A DNA stretch of 64,000 nucleotides from Paraburkholderia acidipaludis NBRC 101816 (GTDB lineage Bacteria > Pseudomonadota > Gammaproteobacteria > Burkholderiales > Burkholderiaceae), in the NCBI RefSeq assembly GCF_000684975.1, contig NZ_BAXZ01000035.1:8998-72997 (forward strand). The letters are read 5' to 3'. Position 1 is the first letter of the stretch. Each line of letters opens with the position of its first letter. The position numbers were made by a program, and so were the translations under genes. Below are positions 17,956 through 26,507 of the stretch, piece by piece. The notes under the pieces were generated by a model that saw only the letters and a program-made list of their open reading frames with translations, had not been told where the DNA came from and did not search any database.

Positions 17956-18384
17956 TTATGGACTACGTACTGACCCAATTTCGTCGGGTGGTGAATCCGC
18001 GCGCGCGATCCCATCGTGCGGACCTGGCGGCCGCTCGGGCCAGTCGATCCAGCGATCCTTGCGCGTGGCCTCGTAGGCTTCGTTCTTCGGATAGCGAATG
18101 CGGTTTTCGTCCTTGGGTGTCTCGCCTATCACCAGCAGCCGCACTTCCTCGGCGGTGTTGTTCAGAAACGTGTGGCAGATCCCGGTGCCGGCCGGAAACG
18201 CCACCGAATCGCCGGGCCGCAGCCGGTGCAGATGGCCGTCTATCCAGGCGTCGGGCGTGCCCTCGACGACAAACACGAATTCCTCTTCCGCGCTTTCGGC
18301 GTGCTGATACGAAGTGCGGCGGCCCGGCGCCAGCCGCTCGTGATGAATGCCGATGCGCGTGAGGCCTCGCTGATGCTCAGTTGT
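17956..18384 (-). CDS. Cupin-domain protein, start codon unclear
   Basis: The frame encodes about 142 residues of a single cupin barrel. Motifs are RTSYQHAESAEEEFVFVVEG (metal-site motif 1) and PAGTGICHTFLNN (motif 2), suggesting a small metal-binding sensor or enzyme. It follows the 18377-19057 gene with a short overlap and probably shares its mRNA. No ATG, GTG or TTG lies at the expected place. Homology-like sequence begins TEHQRGLTRIGIHHE, and the codon before it is ACA, with an AGGAGAAGGA site at proper spacing. The start given is this codon and is a guess. It may be translationally coupled, use a rare start, or be decayed. Confidence 0.6.
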   Translation of the reverse strand, partial: TTEHQRGLTRIGIHHERLAPGRRTSYQHAESAEEEFVFVVEGTPDAWIDGHLHRLRPGDSVAFPAGTGICHTFLNNTAEEVRLLVIGETPKDENRIRYPKNEAYEATRKDRWIDWPERPPGPHDGIARADSPPDEIGSVRSP

Positions 18385-19057
18385 CCGTTCCTTCTCCTGC
18401 CACAGCGCCGGCCACGACCGTTTCGCGCGCGGGCCTGCGCACGGCCCGCACCTTGCCGCTGTCACCGCCGCCGCAGTAGAAGCGGTCCGCGCCATCCGAT
18501 TCGAGTCCGGAAACGCCCGCGCCTCGCGGCATTTCGAGGGCCTCCAGGACCTCGCCGGTGCGCGGGTCGACGTGGCGCAGTTCGCTTTCGTGGTCCTCCC
18601 ACGTGCCGTGCCAGAGTTCACCCTCCACCCAGGTGACGCCCGTGACGAAGCGGTTGGATTCGAGCGCGCGCAAAACCTTGCCGCTCTGCGGGTCGACCTC
18701 GAGAATCTTGCGCTCGTTGAAGCGCCCGACCCACAGGCTGCCCTCGGCCCATGCGAGCCCCGAGTTGCCGGGGCCTTCGGGCGACGGAATCGCGGCCACG
18801 ACCTGCCCGTTGGCGGGGTCGATCTTGCGGATGTGCGCGCCGTCGAGCTGGTAAAGATAACGGCCGTCGAAGGCGGTGCCCGCGTGCGAGGGCACGTCGA
18901 TCGCGCGCACGGTCTCGCCGCTCGCCGGGTCGAGCGCATGCACCTTGTCGCCGGAAGCGAACCAGACATGCCGGCCGTCGTATGTGACGCCGTGGACGGA
19001 AGGCGTGCCTGCGAAGGGTCCATATTCGCGGACGATTTCGGCGTGTGAGCGTTTCAT
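18377..19057 (-). CDS. Beta-propeller protein, glutamine cyclotransferase/YncE-like
   Basis: A 226-residue protein made of repeated beta-propeller blades of the form VHALDPASGETVRAID, IRKIDPANGQVVAAIP, ILEVDPQSGKVLRALE and LRHVDPRTGEVLEALE. The pattern resembles glutamine cyclotransferase-like and YncE-like propellers. No signal peptide is apparent, so it is probably cytoplasmic. Function is not established. It starts 9 bp after the regulator gene at 19067-20299 and overlaps the cupin frame downstream, forming a three-gene operon. Confidence 0.75.
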   Translation of the reverse strand: MKRSHAEIVREYGPFAGTPSVHGVTYDGRHVWFASGDKVHALDPASGETVRAIDVPSHAGTAFDGRYLYQLDGAHIRKIDPANGQVVAAIPSPEGPGNSGLAWAEGSLWVGRFNERKILEVDPQSGKVLRALESNRFVTGVTWVEGELWHGTWEDHESELRHVDPRTGEVLEALEMPRGAGVSGLESDGADRFYCGGGDSGKVRAVRRPARETVVAGAVAGEGTDN

Positions 19058-19066
19058 GGGGCGATC

Positions 19067-20299
19067 CTAATCGGTCGGCAACGGGGAAGGGAGCAACAAC
19101 GGTGTCGCGAATCCGGGCGCGGGCGGCATGATCCAGCGCCGCGCGCGTGCGCGCCCGAGCGGCGTTGCCTTGCCGCTGGCGGCGAGCGAGTCGAGCCCGC
19201 GCTGGACCGTGCGCTGGCTCGCGCCCAGCGCCAGCGCAAGCGACGAACTCGACCATGCCTGCCCGTCGGCGAGCAGCGCGAGGAGAGCCGCATAGGGCTC
19301 TTCGATCGTGCGCGCCAGCACGACCACTTCACGCGCGGCATGCGGCGCGAGCGCAAAGCCCCGCTGCGTGGCATGCACGGCGGCGAGCGGGCGCAGCATC
19401 GCGCGCAGTCTTCCCATTTCGACGCGCAAGCGGGCGCGGTGCGAGTCGTCGGGGTGCTTCGTGCGAAAGGCGTGGGCGATGAGCGCCTCGCGCGGCACGT
19501 CGGCGGGCCATGCCTGCGCCAGCGCGCGTGCGAGCGTGAGCAGCACGGGCCGGCCCGCGAGCGTCACCACGGTCCCGTTCTCGCGCACGGCGTAGCGGCA
19601 GGCATCCACGATGAACGCCTTCGACATGAGCAGGGCTTCGATTTCGTCGAGCACGAGCGGGCGTTCGGTGTCGCGCGAGACGAGGCGGGCCGCGGGCGCG
19701 TCGAGCATTGCGGCAGCGGCGGCGACTTCGGCGGCGAGCGCGGGAATGCCGGCGGCGCCTACCGCGTGCGCTGCGCGAACCAGTGCGGCGCGAGCGGGCT
19801 TCGCAAGCAACCGGCGCATGGCGATGCCCGCGGTCACGAGTTCGCGGATCGCGTCCAGCGCGGGCGGCAGCCGGCTCTCGTGAAAGGCCGGCGGGAGCGT
19901 GGCGAGCCGGTCCTCGGCTTCGTCGAGCCGCCCCACGAGCAGCAGACGACGCACTTCCAGCAGGCGCGCATGGGCGGCGTTCGCGGCGTCGCCGTGCGCT
20001 TCGAGCGTGGCGCGCGCGGCTTCGAGCGCAGGTTGGGGCCAGCGCAGATCGCGCGCGGCGAGGGCGATCTCCGCCTCTGCGACCACGCAGCGCGCGCGCT
20101 CGATTGGCGAGCGCGATCCGAAGGCCCGCGCCGCGGCGCGCACCAGCGCGCTCGCGCGTTCGAAGTCGCCGATCTGCGCCATGGCGATGCCGCGCATGGC
20201 GAGCGCGGGCGCATCGTCGCGCTGCGCGACGCGGTTCAGCGCGCCAAGCGGATCACCGCCCGCGAGTGCGCGCGCCGCCTCTGCGAGCCTCGAGTCCAT
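19067..20299 (-). CDS. Putative transcriptional regulator, helical repeat plus winged-helix domains
   Basis: A 410-residue, Ala/Arg-rich protein. The first 200 residues are all-helical and TPR-like. A central segment (VRENGTVVTLAGRPVLLTLARALAQ and the following HRARLRVEMGRLRAML) resembles an OmpR/BTAD-type winged helix. The C terminus (ALLADGQAWSSSSLALALGASQRTVQRGLDSLAASGK) looks like a second helix-turn-helix. No ATPase or sensor is seen. It heads the operon with the beta-propeller and cupin genes and is divergent from DUF899. A regulatory role is inferred from the HTH-like parts. Confidence 0.7.
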   Translation of the reverse strand: MDSRLAEAARALAGGDPLGALNRVAQRDDAPALAMRGIAMAQIGDFERASALVRAAARAFGSRSPIERARCVVAEAEIALAARDLRWPQPALEAARATLEAHGDAANAAHARLLEVRRLLLVGRLDEAEDRLATLPPAFHESRLPPALDAIRELVTAGIAMRRLLAKPARAALVRAAHAVGAAGIPALAAEVAAAAAMLDAPAARLVSRDTERPLVLDEIEALLMSKAFIVDACRYAVRENGTVVTLAGRPVLLTLARALAQAWPADVPREALIAHAFRTKHPDDSHRARLRVEMGRLRAMLRPLAAVHATQRGFALAPHAAREVVVLARTIEEPYAALLALLADGQAWSSSSLALALGASQRTVQRGLDSLAASGKATPLGRARARRWIMPPAPGFATPLLLPSPLPTD

Positions 20300-20443
20300 C
20301 GGAATCCCGCCACATTTGTCACTCCCGCCACGAGCCAGCCCGAACCTAATCTAGCACACGTGGGGTGGCCGTTTTCGCGCGGTGCGAACCGGCCGCTCGA
20401 CCACCGGACAACCACCAGGGCAACCCACCGAAAGGAGCGAAAC

Positions 20444-21211
20444 ATGGACACGAAGCATACGACCGGAACGCGCGAAGCCTGGCTCGCGGCGCGTCTCGAA
20501 CTGCTGGCCGCGGAAAAGGCGCTGACGCGCCAGAGCGACGAGGTCGCCCGGCAGCGCCGGGCCCTGCCGTGGGTGCGCATCGACAAGACCTACACGTTCG
20601 ACACGGAAAACGGCCGCGCGACGCTTGCCGACTTGTTCCAGGGGCGCTCGCAACTGCTCGTTTATCACTTCATGTTCGGCCCCGACTACGCGGCGGGCTG
20701 TCCGTCGTGCTCGTCGATCGCGGACAGCTTCAACGGCGTTGCCGTCCACCTCGCGCATTACGACGTCACGCTGATGGCCGTTTCGCGCGCGCCGCTCGCC
20801 AAGCTGCTGGCCTACCGGCAGCGCATGGGCTGGAGCTTTCCGTGGGCGTCTTCGTTCGAGGCCGACTTCAACTACGACTTCAACGTGTCGTTCACGGAGG
20901 CGCAGCAGCGCGACGGCACCGTCGAATACAACTACGTGCGCGGACACCATGCGATGGACGCGGTGCCCGCTCCCGCGCCCGTCGTACAGTTCGCGACCGT
21001 CTGCGGCACCGACGCCCGGACCTACGCGCGCGACCGGCCCGGCATGAGCGCATTCGCGATGGAGGACGGCGCCGTCTATCACACGTATTCCACCTACGCG
21101 CGCGGCGTGGATGCGGTCTGGGGCATGTATCAGTGGCTCGATCGCGCGCCGCTCGGCCGCAACGAGGCGGGCGTGTGGTGGCGCCGTCACGACGAGTACG
21201 CGGCGCGCTGA
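20444..21211 (+). CDS. DUF899 family thioredoxin-like protein
   Basis: A 255-residue protein of the DUF899 family, a thioredoxin-fold group. The family pattern RQRRALPWVRIDKTYTF and the GPDYAAGCPSCSSIAD region, with two cysteines in a CxxC arrangement, are visible. It is predicted to be soluble. AAAGGAGCG before ATG 20444 fixes the start. The DUF2182 membrane protein begins 17 bp downstream, so the two are very likely co-expressed. The biochemical role is unknown; a redox function is suggested by fold and CxxC. Confidence 0.85.
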   Translation: MDTKHTTGTREAWLAARLELLAAEKALTRQSDEVARQRRALPWVRIDKTYTFDTENGRATLADLFQGRSQLLVYHFMFGPDYAAGCPSCSSIADSFNGVAVHLAHYDVTLMAVSRAPLAKLLAYRQRMGWSFPWASSFEADFNYDFNVSFTEAQQRDGTVEYNYVRGHHAMDAVPAPAPVVQFATVCGTDARTYARDRPGMSAFAMEDGAVYHTYSTYARGVDAVWGMYQWLDRAPLGRNEAGVWWRRHDEYAAR

Positions 21212-21228
21212 GGTGGATCGTGCGTGCC

Positions 21229-22032
21229 ATGCCCGTCACCGTAATGTCAGGGCGCCTCGCCGGGCGCGTGTGGATCGGCGTGGCCGCGCTCGTTTTCAGC
21301 GCCGCCACGGCCATGACGATTGCGATCTGCGTCTCGATGGCCTCGAAGGGCGGCGTGCCGATGGCGGGCGGCTGGACGATGTCGATGGCCTGGGCGCGCA
21401 TGTGCGGGCAGACGTGGGGCGGCGCGGCCACCGCTTTCGTCGGCATGTGGACGGCCATGACCGTGGCGATGATGCTGCCCGTGCTGGCGCCGGCGTTGCG
21501 GCGCTCGCACGGGGCAGCGGCGGGGCGCGGGGGCGTGCTTTGCGTGACGGGCGCGGCGCTGGCGGCGGGCTACTTCGCCGTGTGGATCGGCATGGGCGCG
21601 GCGCTCTATCCGGCCGGCACGGCACTCGCCGGCCTCGCGCTGCGCACCCCCGCGCTGGCTCGCGCCGTGCCGTGGGGCAGCGGTGTGGCGCTGCTGATGG
21701 CGGGGTGGTTTCAGGCTTCCGCGGTCAAGATGCGCTACCTGGCGTGTTGCCGGGCCGCGACGTCCTGTGCTCCGGCGGCGCGATCGGGGGCGCGCGCGGC
21801 GCTGCGCCATGGCGTGCGATTGGGGCTGCATTGCAGCGGCTGCTGCGCGGGGTTCACGGTCATGCTGCTCGCCGTGGGCGTCATGGACCTGCGCGCGATG
21901 GCATGTGCCGCAGCGGCGATTTTCGCCGAACGCTTCGCGCCCGGCGGCGAACGCGTGGCGCGGACAACGGGCCTGCTGATCGTGGCGGCGGGGCTCGTGA
22001 TGATCCTGCGGCTTTGGGCGCGGCCAGGCTGA
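21229..22032 (+). CDS. DUF2182 integral membrane protein
   Basis: A 267-residue inner-membrane protein with about six hydrophobic segments and the family's methionine- and cysteine-rich character: GMWTAMTVAMMLPVLAPAL, then KMRYLACCRAA and LGLHCSGCCAGFTVML. DUF2182 proteins are described as predicted metal-binding membrane proteins; Met/Cys/His clustering here fits copper or a similar soft metal. ATG 21229 was chosen; an in-frame GTG lies three codons earlier. It is coupled to the DUF899 gene. Confidence 0.85.
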   Translation: MPVTVMSGRLAGRVWIGVAALVFSAATAMTIAICVSMASKGGVPMAGGWTMSMAWARMCGQTWGGAATAFVGMWTAMTVAMMLPVLAPALRRSHGAAAGRGGVLCVTGAALAAGYFAVWIGMGAALYPAGTALAGLALRTPALARAVPWGSGVALLMAGWFQASAVKMRYLACCRAATSCAPAARSGARAALRHGVRLGLHCSGCCAGFTVMLLAVGVMDLRAMACAAAAIFAERFAPGGERVARTTGLLIVAAGLVMILRLWARPG

Positions 22033-22104
22033 AAGACAGCTTTTGCGCCACACGCGCCGCAGAAAAGCCTAAACCATGGAGCATAGCGGTCGTTATACGA
22101 GGTA

Positions 22105-23238
22105 TTGAAGCCTGTAGAGCGACTTGTGAGCCAGCCGAACACCCTGTCCACGCGCCTGCGCACTCTTATCGACACCGTTCAGCAGAACGAGCGGGCACTC
22201 CAGCGTTTCCAGCAGATCGAGGTCCGCCTGATCAGCGCCGACGACTTCGCGTCTTTCCTCGACGCGCTCGTCTCCGATCTGGCGCGGGCGTTCGAGCTTT
22301 CGCTCGTGACGCTCTGGCTCGACGAATGCGCGCCGCACGTCGGCGAACTGCTCAATGCCGAGCCGGGCCACACGCCCGACGCGCGCCATCTGCGCGGCGG
22401 CCGCGCGGACGCGCTCGGCAAAGAGCTGCCCTGGCCGCCGCGCGGGCGACGCGCGCCCTGGCTGGGGTGTCCCGCCGGACTCGCGATGCCGCTGCGCGCG
22501 GCGTTTTTCGATCCCGAGGACGAGCCGCAAAGCATCGCCGTCCTCGCGATCGAGGGCGGCGAGGGCGTGTGCGGCTATCTGTGCATGGGCAGCGCCGATC
22601 CCGGCCGTTTCGTGCCCGGCATGGCGACGGATCTGCTGCAGCGCTTCGCGATTTTCGTGAGCGCGGGGCTCGTGAACGTCGCGCACCGGCAGCGTTTGAG
22701 GCAGGAGGGCGTGACCGACCCGCTCACGGGCCTGCCGAACCGCCGCTACTTCGACGCGCGGCTGTACGAGGAAGTGCAGCGCGCGGCGCGGGTGGCCGCG
22801 CCGGTGGCGTGCCTCTTCATCGACATCGACGCATTCAAGCCCATCAACGACACCTACGGGCACGGCGTGGGCGACCGCGCGCTCGTGGCAGTCGGCGCCT
22901 GCATCCGGCGTGCGGTGCGCCTTGGCGAAACGGTGGCGCGCTACGGCGGCGAGGAATTCGTCGCGCTCGTGCAGGGCGATACGCAGCAGGCCTGCGTGGT
23001 CGCGGAACGCGTGCGCGCCGCGGTCGAGGGGCTCGCGGTGCTCGACGACACGGGCGAGCCGCTCCGGCTGACGGTTTCGGTCGGCGTGGCGGCGCGGGTC
23101 ATGGCGCCGGACGGGCCGCCCACCGGCGACGCGGCGCGCGCGCTCATCGACGCGGCCGACCAGGCGATGTACCGGGCCAAGCGCGCGGGACGCAACCGCG
23201 TGGACTGGCAGACCGCGGCGGCGGGCAGTCCGGTTTGA
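22105..23238 (+). CDS. GGDEF protein with DUF484/GAF-like sensor
   Basis: A 377-residue soluble protein. A coiled segment and a DUF484/GAF-like domain (about residues 12-205; TLIDTVQQNERALQRFQQIE at its start) precede a GGDEF domain with an intact GGEEF site (VARYGGEEFVALV). The position of the inhibitory RxxD motif reads RLGE, so allosteric feedback inhibition may be absent. It should synthesise cyclic-di-GMP. The start is a TTG at 22105 after an ACGAGG site; a GTG at 22126 is a shorter alternative. Confidence 0.8.
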   Translation: MKPVERLVSQPNTLSTRLRTLIDTVQQNERALQRFQQIEVRLISADDFASFLDALVSDLARAFELSLVTLWLDECAPHVGELLNAEPGHTPDARHLRGGRADALGKELPWPPRGRRAPWLGCPAGLAMPLRAAFFDPEDEPQSIAVLAIEGGEGVCGYLCMGSADPGRFVPGMATDLLQRFAIFVSAGLVNVAHRQRLRQEGVTDPLTGLPNRRYFDARLYEEVQRAARVAAPVACLFIDIDAFKPINDTYGHGVGDRALVAVGACIRRAVRLGETVARYGGEEFVALVQGDTQQACVVAERVRAAVEGLAVLDDTGEPLRLTVSVGVAARVMAPDGPPTGDAARALIDAADQAMYRAKRAGRNRVDWQTAAAGSPV

Positions 23239-23265
23239 GGCGGGTTTGAAGCGCGCGCTGCCGGG

Positions 23266-23805
23266 CTACGTCAGCTGCTTGTGGAAATAGGTCGTGGAGC
23301 AGAAGCTGCCGTCGGGCATCAGCGCATAGTTCGGCACCACGCCCACGCGCTGCCAGCCGGCGCGCTGGTAGAGCCGTTCGGCGTCGCCGCCCGTCACGGT
23401 ATCCAGCACCAGTACCGTCTTGCCGGCCTCGCGCGCGGCTTCGTCGACGGCGGCCATGAGGCGCTGCGCCACGCCCTGGCGCCGCGCGCGGCGGCTCACG
23501 AGCATCTTGGCGACGTCTGCGCGGTGCGGCTGGTTTTCGGGCTGCGCGGTCACGAGCTGCACGGTGCCGACGATCCGGCCCTCTCCGTCCTCCGCGGCGA
23601 GCAGAATGCGCTCGCCTCGCGCCACACCCTGCGCGACGCCGCGCCAGAAGCCGAGCGCGGTTTCCCGCGAGATCGGCAGCATGAAGCTCACGGAAGCGCC
23701 GCCCTCCACGCAGTCGATCAGCACCTCGGCGAGCTGGGGCGCGCGGGCGAGCGCGTCTTCCGCATCGAGACGCCGGATCGAAAGGCTGGCGAAAGTGTCG
23801 CTCAC
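23266..23805 (-). CDS. GNAT-family N-acetyltransferase
   Basis: A 179-residue acetyltransferase. The acetyl-CoA loop is recognisable as VSRRARRQGVAQRLMAAV, followed by the TVTGGDAERLYQRAGW segment typical of GNAT motif A/B. The substrate is unknown. A GTG start at 23805 overlaps the stop of the XRE-cupin gene by four bases (GTGA) and is preceded by CAGGAG, so the two are translationally coupled. It probably modifies the ligand sensed by, or the pathway controlled by, that regulator. Confidence 0.88.
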   Translation of the reverse strand: MSDTFASLSIRRLDAEDALARAPQLAEVLIDCVEGGASVSFMLPISRETALGFWRGVAQGVARGERILLAAEDGEGRIVGTVQLVTAQPENQPHRADVAKMLVSRRARRQGVAQRLMAAVDEAAREAGKTVLVLDTVTGGDAERLYQRAGWQRVGVVPNYALMPDGSFCSTTYFHKQLT

Positions 23806-24395
23806 CGGCTGCTCCTGGCGGGCACGTCGTCGAGCCGGCACAGCGCGACGAGATAACGGGCGCTTTTGCGCGTGGGGTTGCGGTAGACGATGGGGCGATC
23901 GAGCTTCATCGCCAGACAGTCGCCCGTTTCGAGCCGCCACTGGCGCTCGCCGACGCTCATCTCCATCGTGCCTTCCACGATCCAGATCTGCTGGTAAATG
24001 TCGGGATCGCGCAGGCTCGTGTCGTAGGCCACGCGCTGCCCCGGCGGAAAGCGGACCTCGACGAGCTGGATGGGCGACCACGCGGCCGGCGAGAGATTGC
24101 GCCGCACATAGCCCGATTCGGGGTCGGTCCAGGTGGCCTGCTGGCTCGCCGTGCTGAGCGGCGAGGGCGCACTGGCGCCGCCGCCCTGGGGCGCTTCGAA
24201 CAGCGAGGCCAGCGAGACGCCGAGCGCGGTGGCGAGCTTTTCGAGCACGACGGCCGTGGGGCTGCTCTCGCCGCGCTCGATGAGCGAAATGTTCGACCGG
24301 CTCACCTGGCTGCGCTCGGCGAGCGCTTCGAGCGACCAGCCTTTGGCGTCGCGGATCTCGTGGATGCGGCGGGCGATCGTGGCGTGGATGTCCAT
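23802..24395 (-). CDS. XRE-family regulator with C-terminal cupin
   Basis: A 197-residue regulator. Residues about 8-65 form an XRE helix-turn-helix (LEALAERSQVSRSNISLIERGESSP). Residues about 110-190 form a cupin ligand domain (FPPGQRVAYDT, IYQQIWIVEGTMEMSVGE). XRE-cupin proteins commonly repress small metabolic operons in response to a metabolite. It is divergent from argG and coupled to the GNAT gene, its most likely target being its own operon. Confidence 0.9.
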   Translation of the reverse strand: MDIHATIARRIHEIRDAKGWSLEALAERSQVSRSNISLIERGESSPTAVVLEKLATALGVSLASLFEAPQGGGASAPSPLSTASQQATWTDPESGYVRRNLSPAAWSPIQLVEVRFPPGQRVAYDTSLRDPDIYQQIWIVEGTMEMSVGERQWRLETGDCLAMKLDRPIVYRNPTRKSARYLVALCRLDDVPARSSR

Positions 24396-24558
24396 GCTGT
24401 CCAGAATAGTGGATGCCGTTTTCCAGTAAAATAGACGAGTTGCCGGGGCAGGTCAAATCGCGCCATAACGGGTTTCCAGCAGCGGCATGCCCCGCGCCAT
24501 CGAGTAAACTGACGGTTTTCGCCGTCCTTTTCTCCACGTTCATTACACGGTTCTGTCC

Positions 24559-25893
24559 ATGAGCACGATTCTCGAAAGTCTTCCGGTGGGTCAAAAAGTT
24601 GGCATTGCGTTTTCAGGTGGCCTCGACACCAGCGCCGCTTTGCACTGGATGCGCAAGAAGGGCGCCGTGCCTTACGCCTACACGGCGAATCTCGGCCAGC
24701 CGGACGAGGACGACTACGATTCGATCCCGCGCCGCGCCACGGAATACGGCGCCGAAGGCGCCCGCCTGATCGACTGCCGCGCGCAGCTGGTGGCGGAAGG
24801 CATCGCCGCGCTGCAAAGCGGCGCGTTCCACATCACGACGGCCGGCGTCACGTACTTCAACACCACGCCGATCGGCCGCGCCGTCACGGGCACGATGCTC
24901 GTCGCCGCGATGAAGGAAGACGGCGTCAACATCTGGGGCGACGGCAGCACCTACAAGGGCAACGACATCGAGCGCTTCTACCGCTACGGCCTGCTCGTCA
25001 ATCCGGACCTGAAGATCTACAAGCCGTGGCTCGACCAGCTTTTCATCGACGAACTGGGCGGCCGCGCGGAAATGTCGGAGTTCATGCGCCAGGCGGGCTT
25101 CGCGTACAAGATGTCGGCGGAAAAGGCCTACTCGACCGATTCGAACCTGCTGGGCGCGACGCACGAAGCGAAGGACCTGGAGAGCCTCGAGTCGGGCATC
25201 AAGATCGTCAACCCGATCATGGGCGTGGCCTTCTGGCGCGACGACGTGAAGATCGACAAGGAAGAAGTCACGATCCGCTTCGAAGAAGGCCAGCCCGTTG
25301 CGCTGAACGGCAAGACCTTCCCGAACGCGGTCGAACTGCTGCTCGAAGCGAACCGCATTGGCGGCCGTCATGGCCTTGGCATGAGCGACCAGATCGAGAA
25401 CCGCATTATCGAAGCGAAGAGCCGCGGCATTTACGAAGCCCCGGGCCTGGCACTCCTTTACATCGCCTACGAGCGGCTCGTCACCGGCATCCATAACGAA
25501 GACACGATCGAGCAGTACCGCGAGAACGGCCGCCGCCTCGGCCGCCTGCTGTACCAGGGCCGCTGGTTCGACCCGCAGGCCATCATGCTGCGCGAAACGG
25601 CCCAGCGCTGGGTGGCGCGCGCGGTCACGGGCGAAGTGACCGTCGAACTGCGCCGCGGCAACGACTACTCGATTCTCAGCACGAAGTCGGAGAACCTGAC
25701 GTACAAGCCGGAACGCCTCTCGATGGAGAAGGTGGCCTCGACGTTCTCGCCGCGCGACCGTATCGGACAACTGACGATGCGCAATCTCGACATCACCGAC
25801 ACGCGCGACAAGCTGCGCGTTTATTCGCAGGTTGGGCTGCTTACGCCGGGTGAGGCTTCGGCGCTGCCGCAACTGAAGGAAGAGACGAAGTAA
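24559..25893 (+). CDS. argG: Argininosuccinate synthase
   Basis: A 444-residue enzyme that joins citrulline and aspartate with ATP, the penultimate step of arginine synthesis. The ATP pyrophosphatase P-loop AFSGGLDTSAAL lies near residue 17. Further conserved blocks are YTANLGQPDEDDYD, NIWGDGSTYKGNDIERFYRYG, AYSTDSNLLGATHEAK and the C-terminal NDYSILSTKS. The length and sequence match the long (type 2, E. coli-like) ArgG subfamily seen in Burkholderia. It is monocistronic and followed by a strong terminator. Confidence 0.98.
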   Translation: MSTILESLPVGQKVGIAFSGGLDTSAALHWMRKKGAVPYAYTANLGQPDEDDYDSIPRRATEYGAEGARLIDCRAQLVAEGIAALQSGAFHITTAGVTYFNTTPIGRAVTGTMLVAAMKEDGVNIWGDGSTYKGNDIERFYRYGLLVNPDLKIYKPWLDQLFIDELGGRAEMSEFMRQAGFAYKMSAEKAYSTDSNLLGATHEAKDLESLESGIKIVNPIMGVAFWRDDVKIDKEEVTIRFEEGQPVALNGKTFPNAVELLLEANRIGGRHGLGMSDQIENRIIEAKSRGIYEAPGLALLYIAYERLVTGIHNEDTIEQYRENGRRLGRLLYQGRWFDPQAIMLRETAQRWVARAVTGEVTVELRRGNDYSILSTKSENLTYKPERLSMEKVASTFSPRDRIGQLTMRNLDITDTRDKLRVYSQVGLLTPGEASALPQLKEETK

Positions 25894-25938
25894 TTTGCGC
25901 TGCTAATCGCGCAGTCAATCGCGCAGCGAAATGCACGG

Positions 25939-25982
25939 GCGGGCTGCGACGACTCACGGAGTCGTCGCAGCCCGCTTTTTTT
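25939..25982 (+). terminator. Strong Rho-independent terminator of argG
   Basis: A perfect 16-bp GC-rich stem (25939-25954 with 25960-25975) around the loop CACGG, followed by seven T residues, 46 bp after the argG stop codon. Confidence 0.95.
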
Positions 25983-26088
25983 CTGCATCGGGTTTTCCGC
26001 ATCGGGCACTTTGGCAGGCAGCCGGCGGGCGCGAGATTTGCGCCGCCCAGGAGGCATGTGAAACGGTCCACTGTGGGGGGCAAAGAGC

Positions 26089-26490
26089 ATGAGTGTGAGG
26101 CTGACTCAGGGCGCCGCGGCAGGCACGCTTCTGCTCGCGTCCTTCGTTTTTTTCGCGCCGGCCTATGCCGAGCCGGTTGGCACCGGGCCGCTCAGTATCA
26201 CGGGGTCGCTGGTTGTCCGTGGGCCGCTGACTGTCGACGGCTCGCTGACGGTGGCCGGCGACATCTACGCCAAGGGGCCCATTGCGGCGGCATCGATTGA
26301 ACAGATTTCGTCCGGCGCTTCCGTCGTGCAAAAGCGATCGGGAGAAAACACGTTCTATGGTCCGTTGATTGTGCACGGTCCGTTGGTCGTGCATGGCGAT
26401 ATGGAAGTGCGCGGCCCGATCAACGTAGGCGGCACCGTTGGTGCCGTCGGGCGCGTGCAGGCCGATGGTCCGATTACCGGGCGCCGGTGA
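26089..26490 (+). CDS. Secreted bactofilin-like repeat protein
   Basis: A 133-residue protein with a clear signal peptide (about residues 1-27, ending FFAPAYA). The mature part is built of short beta-strand repeats of the type GPLSITGSLVVRGPLTVDGS, recurring later as GPLIVHGPLVVHGDMEVRG. This is the right-handed beta-helix pattern of bactofilins, which normally are cytoplasmic and polymerise into filaments. Here export to the periplasm or beyond is predicted, which is unusual. It converges on the HxlR gene with a short gap. No cysteine lipobox is present. Confidence 0.7.
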   Translation: MSVRLTQGAAAGTLLLASFVFFAPAYAEPVGTGPLSITGSLVVRGPLTVDGSLTVAGDIYAKGPIAAASIEQISSGASVVQKRSGENTFYGPLIVHGPLVVHGDMEVRGPINVGGTVGAVGRVQADGPITGRR

Positions 26491-26507
26491 TGGGCAGTCC
26501 GGCAAGA

